Positions 50,191 through 59,552 of a DNA stretch of 64,000 nucleotides are shown in pieces. The number at the start of each line of letters is the position of its first letter. Position 1 is the first letter of the stretch. The notes under the pieces are model-generated. The model was not told where the DNA came from. It did no database searches and saw only the letters and a list, made by a program, of their open reading frames with translations. Source of the DNA: Cyclospora cayetanensis (taxonomy: Eukaryota; Apicomplexa; Conoidasida; Eucoccidiorida; Eimeriidae); the NCBI RefSeq assembly GCF_002999335.1, contig NW_020312763.1, positions 186,001 through 250,000 on the forward strand, read 5' to 3'. Position numbers and translations under genes: made by a program.

Positions 50191-50232
50191 GCTCGTTGTT
50201 CATAAGGGCAGTCCTCGGATTCTTTCGAGGCA

Positions 50233-50310
50233 TACAGACAGACAGAGAAACAGACCGACAGAAAGACACACAGATACACAGACAGATACACAGACAGACA
50301 GACAGACAGA
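50233..50310. repeat. ACAG tetranucleotide microsatellite
   Basis: Imperfect GACA/CAGA repeats over 78 bp, 43 bp upstream of the start codon of the minus-strand CELF-like gene, so likely within its 5' UTR or proximal promoter. Confidence 0.85.
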
Positions 50311-50643
50311 GCACAGATTTCGTGTTTGTGTATGCATAAGACGTCCCTCCTTCTTGCCTCTGGGGTGCCCCTCCTCTGCAGAAAGCAAGAGGCTAATCGG
50401 GTAAACAGGAAAAGAAGGTGTAATGACACGGCTACAGCAATGCCACGGTCTCTTCCCTATTTTTCTCTCCCTTTCTGTCGTTTTTTTCTCTTTTTCTCGT
50501 TTTCTCTCCTTTTCTCTCTCTTTTTTGAAAGGCGGAGGAGGAACGAGAAAATACCCTCTAGTAGAGAGGAAGGAGATCACGCAGAGGAAAGGCGATGATG
50601 GATATATAGAGAGAGAGAGAAAAAAAAAAAGAGACAGACAGAG

Positions 50644-50692
50644 ACTGACCCGGGTGCAAACCCCTTGCAGTTGGTGGGCGCCCCGGGTCAGT
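50644..50692. repeat. Perfect 11-bp inverted repeat, 27-nt spacer
   Basis: The arms ACTGACCCGGG (50644-50654) and CCCGGGTCAGT (50682-50692) are exact reverse complements. The site is GC-rich and lies about 450 bp upstream of the CELF-like start. It could form a hairpin in RNA or DNA; no function is known. Confidence 0.6.
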
Positions 50693-51206
50693 GAAGGAGG
50701 AAGGCAGCCCCCATACAAAAAGACGCGAAATTCTGAAAAGTGCTGTCAATCTTCTTCACGCCACGCAAATTTCCTCGAAGCGCGTGTGCGTCTGGCTGCG
50801 TGGTGGCCTTCTGGCGCAGTGCGAAAATGAGGCGCTTCGGTGAGCTCGGTTAGGGATGACGGACGGGAGAGAGGGGAGGAAAGCAGCCAAGGAGGCGTTC
50901 GGAGCCGCTGTCAAGTAGGTAGGTATGTAGGTAGGTAGTAGGAGTAGTAGCAAGCTGCTCTCTGAGCGTCTTCAGGGGAGCTGCGCTGTCTTCTGAGACG
51001 GTGCAGCGCCCACGGGAGCGGTGCTGCTGTCGTGGCAGAAGCGTCTCCGCACTTGCCTGATCGCTGGCTGTAAGGCTGGATTCGGCGCGAGCGATGGGGG
51101 AAGCAGAAGGGCGAAGGTGTACATATATATATATATATGTATACTAGGGGCCACCCGTAGCGAGCGAGGGGATGGAAGGTCTAGAATTTGCAGAGAGGGA
51201 AAGTGA

Positions 51207-51587
51207 ATGCGGAGTAGATGCGGCTGCTGGGGAGCCCCTTCTGTGGCAGCAGCACCAACGGCTACAGCAACTGGTGAGGAGCCTCAGGAACGGCAGAGGA
51301 GTCGGGAGCACGAGGCTTGCCTTGCTGCGGAGCTCCCGCCGTTCGAGGAGTATCAATCAGCTTACCAAAGAAATCGGGCATGCGGCGAACAACTTGGAAC
51401 GAGAATCAGAAGTTTTCGTTGCAAGTTGATGCGGTTGCTACGGAGCAGCGGGATGGCCAGTGGCAGTAGCGCCCGGGGGAGTCTGGGAACGGATCCGTGC
51501 GATGCCACGCTGCCGTTGCAGCCTGAGGGATATATCGCGATACAACACCCCGATAAACAGAAATGGCTGCCTCTGAGGAGAAGTTGA
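51207..51587 (+). CDS. Candidate small hypothetical protein, 126 codons
   Basis: Not recognised. An ATG-started frame with a plausible helical middle (FEEYQSAYQRNRACGEQLG, then RIRSFRCKLMRLL) and a C-terminus YIAIQHPDKQKWLPL. It lies in a 1.4-kb stretch without other genes, and the opposite strand also has open frames. It might be one exon of a longer gene or a chance frame. The only support is its protein-like composition in a region free of pure repeats. Confidence 0.25.
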   Translation: MRSRCGCWGAPSVAAAPTATATGEEPQERQRSREHEACLAAELPPFEEYQSAYQRNRACGEQLGTRIRSFRCKLMRLLRSSGMASGSSARGSLGTDPCDATLPLQPEGYIAIQHPDKQKWLPLRRS

Positions 51588-52368
51588 GGCGGTCGTTGAG
51601 CGAGAGCCCATGCAGCAACACCAGCAGCAGCAGCAGCAGCACTCGGAGTATGTTTATATGACCTTGGTATTGTACTAGGCTGTGTCGCTGAGCGCCGCCT
51701 CCGGTGCGTGTATGTACACTGCAGCAAATACAAATATATCCCTTTCGGAGGGCTTTTCCGGACAAGGAAGCCTTTTGCCTTTGGCGTAAATGCTAAAGAT
51801 GAGGAATTTAGAGTTTATTTAGCGCTCCACTTGTTACGCTCAAGGGGATGCCGAGCAAGAGGAGACCCTTACCGGGGCTGCCGTGAGGGGGCGGTACAAG
51901 CCTCTCCGTGGTGTCCTTGCTGACTTGAACGTCTACAGTTTACAGTGGCTTGTGGGGTATCTATTTAAAAGGCTTTAAAGTATTTCTGATGCTGCTTGAG
52001 CCCTTTTAAGAACTGTACTCCCAGGGAGTGCCGAGGTTTCCTCATGAGCCGAAGGCGCCTCGAGGGGTAGGTGAGCAGTTCTGGCTGGCATGTGTATGTA
52101 CAGGGGAGTTGGCAGGCGTGCGCATGTAAGATATGTATGTGTCTGCCCCCTTTCTGGAGCATCCAGACTTTGCATATTTATGAAGCAACATATGCTTCAT
52201 GTAATACCCCTTCTATGGGACTGCTAGTCCCCGTTTGGAAGTCCAACAAAAAGATCCATGTTGTGGACACGGGCATCCCCACCTGCACTTGCACAATAGT
52301 CTTCCGCTCCAACCCACATGAATTGGGGTTTCAAAGAGCCTTAATTATCCTTTATTTATTCATGGGAA

Positions 52369-52888
52369 TTGCAAAGCGGTCAGCATCACGGGACGTGTGC
52401 GGTGAAACGGCCGCAGGCAGGGTCCGCACGTCGTCTCCGTATGCTTGCACGTTGTGCCTCTGCACAACAAAGGGCAGAGAAATGCTTACGGATGACTTTT
52501 GAATCGGGACCAATAGGAAATGATCTCGCTCATCTCCACAACAAGGCTGGTGCAACCGCACCATGATCAGTTGTTTCCCACGTGTAACCCGCCTCGTAGA
52601 GTCTCTATCGATACTTCGCCCCATACGCCATGCAAACTTGGCAAAAAGTTACTGCGTGTCATTGCAAGGGACTCTCTCACTCGCTGTGTCCCTAACCTTC
52701 ATGATCTCAGCATGAGGCGAGAAGGGTTCCGAGCTCGCACATTGCTGCACACCCAGCGCACTCTGAGCAGTCCCACGCAGCTGCAGGTAGCAACTAACGC
52801 AGGAGGATACAGCATGGACTCTTATGTCATGGAGCTAGCTATACTCTACAGCTCACTGCGTATAAGACTGACCAAGAGAGCCATTTAA
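52369..52888 (+). mobile_element. Decayed integrase-like fragment of a Ty3/gypsy-type retroelement
   Basis: The plus-strand frame at 52520-52888 aligns by eye with a retroelement integrase core. RRVSIDTSPHTPC stands at the first catalytic Asp region, LRVIARDSLTRCVPN resembles the vvVDRlTk..h.vP strand, and LQVATNAGGYSMDSYVMELA resembles the SDRGpqFtS.fw.eL block, where the second catalytic Asp has become Asn. An upstream frame from 52369 has a possible His/Cys zinc-binding remnant (ending ARCASAQQRAEK). The copy is too diverged to be active, and no long terminal repeats were found. It lies opposite in orientation to the larger element downstream. Confidence 0.42.
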
Positions 52889-55800
52889 CACTTGCCAAAC
52901 CCGTAATTATTAATATTCAGTGTAGTGGCCATTGAAACAAAGTGCCGCTCAGCGTTCTAGCTACGCGCCCGTTAAGCCTTTTTAGGGTGGACTCGCTCTC
53001 AAAATAGCAGTGTACTTGATTCTTCAGCCAGACGTTTCTCACATCCCCACAAGCACATCAATGAACCACAGCAAAGATCTTCATGCTGAGAGCAATTCCC
53101 CGTGGCATTGCACAAAGTGAACTCAATAGCTTTAATTAGCTCTTTGGAGTTAGCCCTCATGTCTGTTCACCAAGAGACATTCAACGTCATGGCACCCTCA
53201 AAACCTTTGAGAAAACATTGTTTACGTGTCCTTTTCAGAGCGTCCATTACTTTCTGCAGCCACCTCGCAGGGTTTCTCCCTGAGTGAAAGGAAAGTCAGA
53301 CAAGGTGCAAGTGACTTCATCATTCGCAAACGTAAGCGTAGTACACAGACGCACTTTGTAGAGTTTACGGAAATGAAGTTAAACCTATCTTGAAGCGAAT
53401 TCAGGGACAGCTAAAAGATGCAGCGCATACTCCTAGCTAGCGAAGCAATAACTCTCCAAGAGTACCTTGGCATTCCATATGTGACTTCCTAGTTTAGAGA
53501 GACACTGTCTCCCCTCCCTTGCATGATACCTACTAGTTTCTTACACGAAATGTGGCAGTAAACCTCCCCTTTAGTCGCGTTCCGGCACGCCGGCACCATT
53601 AATTGAAGGCGAATGGTGGAAACTCAAATGGTTTTCTCCTGTTGAAGGGCGCTACAAGTAGAACAAAAGCGCATACGCTGAACGGAAGCAGAATCCTAGA
53701 CACACAGGTACCGTTGCTGGAGTACAATTCACCGTTGTGGTGATAATGGGACCACTGGTTTCCGCCTAAACAGAGACAGCTGGACACGAAGAACTTTACT
53801 ACCCAAACTCAATATGCATCCAACAGACGAACTCGGCATTTACACTGTTGGCAAATGCCGCAAAATCTCCTCGCACAGCCTTAAGCGGAAAGAAAGGATT
53901 CTAGAATCATTTCTGTATTTGATTGAATCTTGATTCAAATTTAATTCACACCTTCGGATTAATGATTGTGAGCTCCAAAGCAACGAGACGATGCGATAAT
54001 CGGAACTTTGCTGTTACTAGGTCGATGAGGATAAAGGGATAAATGCTGGAGCCACTGAGTACTGAACGTTTTAGTGGCATTCAGAGGCAACCAAGGAAGC
54101 TGAGTTTTCAGCTGTAGCCATCACGTTCACCTATTCCTTTGATATCCAAGGCTGAGGTTCGTCAAGCTGTTTAAATAGTCATTCCTATCTAATGCGCCCT
54201 TGACTTCATAACGCACGAGCTTAGCATATTAAACGTTCGCGTGGCTGGCTCTACACCTGTCATCCGCCTGCTGTTTGGGTCCACTTGTAAATCGAATGGA
54301 TCTGAGACAACACCAAACGTCAGCTACATTAGTATGAAGGCACCTCCATACTTTAACAAGATCGACAACATTCGAAGACCACTGTTGTGCGCGAGAACCA
54401 AAAAAGGCCTTAGCAACGTGGCTCGATTTCGGTAGACCGGTTCACCATCCCGTGCACCTAGTCGAACCACATGGCCTACAACAGCAGGCACATCGACAGA
54501 CTCGACGCATGCCGCTGGCCCCTGGTGAAGTAAGCTATGCACGTCTCTCGTCAAATTCGTGCCTGCATTCTTGTACATCAATCAAGTTGTATGTAAAAAA
54601 TTTTTCTTTGGCGCAGCACTTCTTCGACTGCAGGCTGCCATAGCCTAGCCAGAATGAAACGATGGTTCTATGGAGATCAAGGTTACCAGGGAATACCGTG
54701 GTGGTTAGAGCTCTATTGCGTCTCAATTCATTCGACACCATGAGGAGACCATCTCAGCCGCTGGAATGTAATTTGCATAGCACCACACATGCTACCTCGC
54801 CGTAGCACTGTGTCAGGCAATCCTTCGTGTGGAGGGCTAGGCTTCATTTTTGCATTTTCTACTGCACTGGTTTTACTCTTCACAGGAATTAGCCAAAAAC
54901 GTTTTTTTATCTTTGCAATTTCAATTGCCATACGATTTAGACCACAGTTAGCTCAATACCACAGAAACCAGCGTTGCCTCCCTCTGCACTAGATGCAATG
55001 TGCAACTGGTTGTAATGCTCGAAGCTGTTAGCGGATGCAGCAAGACCCACCCTCGCTCTCGCCCTCCATGCGGAATGCCTGAGAACTAAAAGGCAGATAA
55101 AGTGTAGCGCTTTTTTCAAGGCCCTTGTAGGGATACACTGAACTCCAAACCCGATCAGACGCTATACAAGCTTGTCGTTCGTAAAAGCAGTTCCCCTCTT
55201 CCTATGCCTGCGCCCCTCTGCTACCGACATGAGGGAGGGAAATGGACAGCTGGGCTAGGTACAGCTTAATTATCTAAGCCTTTTACCTTTTTAAGCCCTT
55301 CACACCTTCTTGCGAGTAGCATCTAGAAAACACATACACAACATTGTCGACTTGGAGGTACTCTGCAGTAAATAAGATGCATTGACGCACAAACCAATTG
55401 GTCAATCATATAGAAATTTGAATTCGATATGCCTACTTACCGCAAGTAGCGAAGTGCAGCTTGACCCGCTACATCTTCCTCCCCTAATTCGTGCACATGC
55501 CCCACGTTATGCACCCCTGCGTCGAGGCCAACTGCCTTCAGGACGGCTGAGGAGTTCCCCCTATCGTCAGTCTCCAGGCAAGCAGAAGCCCCTAGTGCGC
55601 ATGATAACTGCGACATGTCCACCGACCGATGAAGAGAAGTTTTCGGGAGGAAAGCGCAAGCACTAGGCAAGAGTGTGCAATGGACCAAATTCAACCGTCC
55701 CCGGCGGCGCGACCTCTCGCTGACGTCGGAGTGCTGATATGTTTTACCCTCATACTACAAGGCAGCAGCACACAAGTACAAGGTCTAGGGGCTTCTAGGA

Positions 55801-56398
55801 AGCGCACTGGGTCAGCAGCGTCTTCATGACTCGGAGCAACTTTAGCATTTTGGTGCAGCCGGCGCAAGCATCTTAGCCGATTTCAGAGTCAGTGCGCCCG
55901 GGAATACATATAAGTGTAGAGCACTTTTTCCATAATAATCTAAACCTGTTGAATCAATACCACATGTGAAGAGAGGTACTTCAGGCAAAACAAGCGCGAG
56001 AGAAGGACAGTTGCCAAGGACCATGAGGAATACTGTCCAAGGCCATCGGTGTTGTAAACCATAGAGGGACAAAGTTTCCTGGCGTAGAATCACAACACTG
56101 CTTCTCCTTCGATCACTTATGTTTGCTTTTCCCTCACTGTGTCACTGGGAACCCCATCGTTTGTCTCCTCTGCACTAGATTCCAGCACTTCAACCGCTGT
56201 GTAGGCCCTCCGCCTTCACTTGGGTCATTCGCCTGCGCTGCAAAGTCCGCAGATCATTCCAAATGTTCAAAAACCTCTTTACGAAGCCGATATTAATAGT
56301 TCTATGGTTCCTTCAGCTTTGAGTGGAATTAGTAGTCAGAAAGTGCATCGGTTCGAGGAGAATTCGCAAATGGTTTCAAGTATCTGGTGGCCAACGTC
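52889..56398. other. Gene-poor stretch between two retroelement remnants
   Basis: About 3.5 kb of AT-richer sequence with many stop codons and no microsatellites. The short frames (for example minus 54324-54581 and plus 55629-55829) match nothing I recognise. It may contain further decayed retroelement or gag sequence beyond recognition. Confidence 0.4.
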
Positions 56399-56450
56399 TT
56401 GGTCTACGTGTATCGGCAACACTGAGGTGCTGCCGATACACTTAGACCAA
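56399..56450. repeat. Near-perfect 20-bp inverted repeat with 12-nt loop
   Basis: The left arm at 56399-56418 and the right arm at 56431-56450 are reverse complements with one mismatch. The loop is ACACTGAGGTGC. It lies at the 3' side of the minus-strand retroelement remnant, in otherwise unstructured sequence. Confidence 0.8.
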
Positions 56451-56925
56451 TGCCCTCACCTCGAAAGAAAGCGGGCCGCCCTTTATCACAATCAGGTGCT
56501 TGTCTCCCCCAAGTCTTGATCGTAAAATACGTGCTGTAACCATATATTTTCCAGCATCCCTCCAGCGCAATGGGTGGTTGGTGACCGTGGACCACCAGGT
56601 AGAGGCCCGGATGATAGAGGTGCTCCCCACTGCAAAACAGGGTTGTGGGAGAGCGACACGGGAGAGAATCAAGCACACGCAGGTGGATTTGTGTAAGTAT
56701 ATAGTCACGAATGCTGTGGAAGACTGTTATTAGTGCACTCTGTTTGTCCAGTTGCTTACGATGGTTTGCCGTGGTCATAAAATGAATCAGCCGTAGGCGG
56801 GCCCTAAAAGGCAAGCCAGAACGCACAAACGAATTTTACAAGCCTGTCCGGAAGAGTACTTCTGGATAACTTGTAAGGCTTGTGAAAGAATGTTAAGCAT
56901 ATCTGGGCGAATTATTGAGCCGTGA

Positions 56926-57340
56926 TATAGCTGCGCAAGGGACGAAATGGGAATATTTGCCGAATCTGTCTACCACGGCGTAGATGCTGCTCTGACCTTT
57001 ACTCAGTCCAACAATAAAGGTCCTGAGTCTGATTAGCACAAATGGTTTCAGAAGCCTGTAGGCTTTCTGAAAAATTTGGATAGACGTCTGTGCGGCTTCA
57101 TCTACAGACAGTTTCTGGGCAAAACAGTTTATACTCCTGTGACGCGGAATGCGCCCTAAGCCACCAGAGAGGGCGTGAGATCCTTTCCACTGTAGTGTGA
57201 GTCATACAATGGCCCAAAAGAACATGATCATGTACTCTCCGCAAGATGGCACAATGAGGCGAAATCGGAATGTACAAAAGACGGAGTCCCCATTCTGTTC
57301 TAAACCATAGCAGCTCATCCACAACGTGGTGGTTCCTCAA
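56926..57340 (-). pseudogene. Integrase fragment: zinc-binding region and start of core
   Basis: At 57340-57098 the minus strand reads LYIPISPHCAILRRVHDHVL then LGHCMTHTTVERISRPLWWL, matching the y.P..lr..il...HD....GH.G..kT...i...fwW block of the HHCC domain; the Cys pair is imperfect. At 57018-56926 it reads FIVGLSKG then VVDRFGKYSHFVPC, matching the first part of the core (the first catalytic Asp is lost). A frame shift separates the two. Confidence 0.68.
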
Positions 57341-57775
57341 CCTTTTCGGTACTCACAATTTCGGCGGTGGTAAAGAATCCATGGGTATCAACAGCATATG
57401 ATGCACACAAGTGCAGTAGGAACCGTGATTCGCCACAGGAAAAAACATGTGATGCACAAAAGTGACTTGCTGGAGCATTGCGTGAGTGCACTGGCAAACA
57501 CGTGGAGATACCCCTAGAATGCTTCAGTGTACAGTCCTACTGCCGCAGGCACTAAGGCCAGCAAACGCTTCCGCGGTTATCAGAGCTAGGAAAACTGGTT
57601 GTGACGCACGTAAAATACTGATTGTCTGTTTAGGCGGCAGAACGACGCCCACTTATGTAGTTCCGGCATATCGTAATTCCCACCATACCACGTAGTTTCT
57701 TTCCCCGCACTCGAAAGCGCTGCTCGGTTCGTCAAAGCCATGAAATCAAAAACCAAAAAATTAATGTTTGAAAGG

Positions 57776-57860
57776 CTGTATCTTCTCGGAACAGGATAGC
57801 ACCCACCGCTACGTCACTGGCGTCGATTTTCAGGACGAAATAGCGCTCACAATGGGGCAG
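57776..57860 (-). pseudogene. RNase H fragment
   Basis: Reads CERYFVLKIDASDVAVGAIL, a good match to the f.l.tDAS..aiGavL start of gypsy RNase H, with the first catalytic Asp kept. Confidence 0.7.
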
Positions 57861-58176
57861 CGCTAGTACCAGCTACTAAGCGCCCTTGCTGCAACACTAG
57901 CCTCATCTGTTCAAGCTGCGGACGGCGTTTTCTTTAGTAGCTCAGTCAAGTGTGCAGCGCTCCTAGCACACCCAGGATTGCAATCTAAAGTACTAAGAAG
58001 TTTTAGCCGTTTCGCCGGGGCGAAAAAGTAGAAGCATGCTCTAACCGCTCCAAGTTTTACGAGCTCGGTTTCAATTGGTGTACCCAAAACATTACTTTTT
58101 GAAGACACAATTGCTCTTAGGGAAGACAAACGTACGGGTGCCTTCACATGCCGCGTTGGCTGGCAACAGCTAAAGC

Positions 58177-58317
58177 CCCTGCCTTAGGTGTTCCAGCTGC
58201 CTTTGAACGTTTCGGATAAATACTAAAGCAGCGTCCATGTAAACGGGAATCCAGCACTTCTTGACACGTTTGTTAAAATGTTGACTAACCTGTCGCTGCA
58301 GTTCCGTTGGGGCACTT
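58177..58317 (-). pseudogene. Reverse transcriptase fragment
   Basis: An open stretch reads SAPTELQRQV, then VYMDAALVF, then QLEHLRQGL and a stop. It lines up with the nAPatFQr, vYlDDilvFs and eHl.HLr.vl blocks of Ty3/gypsy reverse transcriptase. The second catalytic Asp of YxDD is Ala, so it is dead. Just downstream a KSNCVFKK stretch followed by a stop may match the KC.F...v.fLGh block. Confidence 0.65.
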
Positions 58318-59148
58318 AAAAGTCTAAATAGCATGCAGGCATAATGTCCGCGAGTGCGGGAGTGGGACGCATTTTGTGCTTTGTAGGAAGGCCTCTGTCA
58401 GATACACCGTTGTTTCGTTTAGCACGTTGAACAATCCGGCATAATTTCTGGTTCAGGTTAATCCTGTTTGAAACTGCAAGGTAACACGCATGCGCCACCT
58501 TCTATCCTTCTCAACTCAACATCAGGTATGCTCAACAGCGATGGTCGAAATCTACACCTTGCTGGCTCAACATTTCATAAGCCTGCCTTCCAATCTTCTC
58601 TTCGTGCGTTGGAGGTTTCTGAGATTGCTGGGCACAGCTTGGGGCTGATCCACGGATTAGATGCATACTCTGACGGCCAGCACGTAGCCAGCCTGCTGGC
58701 AGCTCGTCATTATTTGATCCATCCCCAAACTCGTCCTTTGCGATTGCCTATTGACGCGTTTCTTGACTCAAAATTCATTTATTACCTGATAAAGGACCCG
58801 CTTCAGCTCCAATTAGGCCGAACACATGTTGAAAACTATCCTTTCTTAGTGGTGTGCTTGGCACCCACTTTATTGGCCTCGCCAGAGATGAGCTGAATGC
58901 TGTTGAGCAGGTCAGGAAAAAGTTTTGCTTAGCGTTTTGTGGCCCCCTGACCATCACAGTACGCAGCTGTGGCCGCATGTACGCCATCCACTGCGTCACC
59001 TCTGGCACATCTGAGGTTTAGTCATGGTATAGTGGTTCAATATTAAGTCACGAATCATGCTCCTACGACCCAACTACGAGCTGAAGTGTCATACAGCCGC
59101 CGTGGCCTTGTTGATTCGTACATGGTGCTGCCTGCCAGCAGACTCGTG

Positions 59149-59331
59149 TCAAATGACTGCGCCAGCGAGTGAACCGACAGATTGCACTTCTGCGCCGTTT
59201 TCACGTTTGACTAATCCACAGCGAGTGTCAAGTGACATCATCAGTTCTAAACCCTGAATGCCAAGTTGTATTAGTGCACAATCCAAACGTGGTTGGGCAA
59301 CTGTGGATCCATCCTCTGAAGCTACCTTCAC
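59149..59331 (-). pseudogene. Retropepsin-like protease remnant
   Basis: The segment reads LDCALIQLGIQGLELM, where functional elements have a-LiDSGA.-.-fi. The catalytic Asp-Ser are replaced (Gln-Leu), so it would be inactive. It is assigned mainly by its place between the zinc knuckle and reverse transcriptase. Confidence 0.4.
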
Positions 59332-59442
59332 GTTGTCGCACCCTGCGTGGGGAGCGTGCCGCTCTGGTGATGTATCGTCTTTGACTTACCAAGTAGCCTG
59401 CCCCTACCGTTGCTCAACTTCTTTGGCCTCCTGAGTGCACTT

Positions 59443-59484
59443 GCATGTTCCAATTGTGTGACCCAATTCCACGCAGCGAAGGCA
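59443..59484 (-). pseudogene. Gag nucleocapsid zinc knuckle (CCHC) remnant
   Basis: The minus strand reads CLRCVELGHTIGTC, an exact C-x2-C-x4-H-x4-C knuckle with the usual glycine before the histidine. It lies upstream of the protease-like and reverse-transcriptase-like pieces, as expected for gag. Confidence 0.7.
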
Positions 59485-59552
59485 GATGCAACCTGAATTT
59501 GCTGTCTGTAGCTGCCTTCGAGTGCGGATTCCCTATAAATTTCTTGTCTCAT

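Larger units (their letters stand above)
50191..51206. other. Upstream region of the CELF-like gene, microsatellite-rich
   Basis: About 1 kb just 5' of the minus-strand CELF-like ATG. It holds an ACAG run (50233-50310), a pyrimidine-rich then purine-rich block at about 50455-50640, an inverted repeat at 50644-50692 and a TA run near 51121-51138. The polypyrimidine block could be a promoter or 5'-UTR intron element, but that is a guess. Confidence 0.5.
56404..59552 (-). mobile_element. Decayed Ty3/gypsy-type LTR retrotransposon, gag-pol order preserved
   Basis: Minus-strand remnant with domains in the order gag zinc knuckle, protease, reverse transcriptase, RNase H, integrase. Integrase after RNase H is the Ty3/gypsy arrangement rather than Ty1/copia. 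The pieces lie in different frames with many stops, so it is inactive. Outer limits are approximate, because no flanking long terminal repeats, primer-binding site or target-site duplication could be found by eye. Eimeria genomes have been reported to carry chromovirus-like elements, which fits; no chromodomain was confirmed here. Confidence 0.7.

Noticed and set aside
54324..55829. Short frames considered as further retroelement pieces
   Set aside because: No motif strong enough to separate them from chance.
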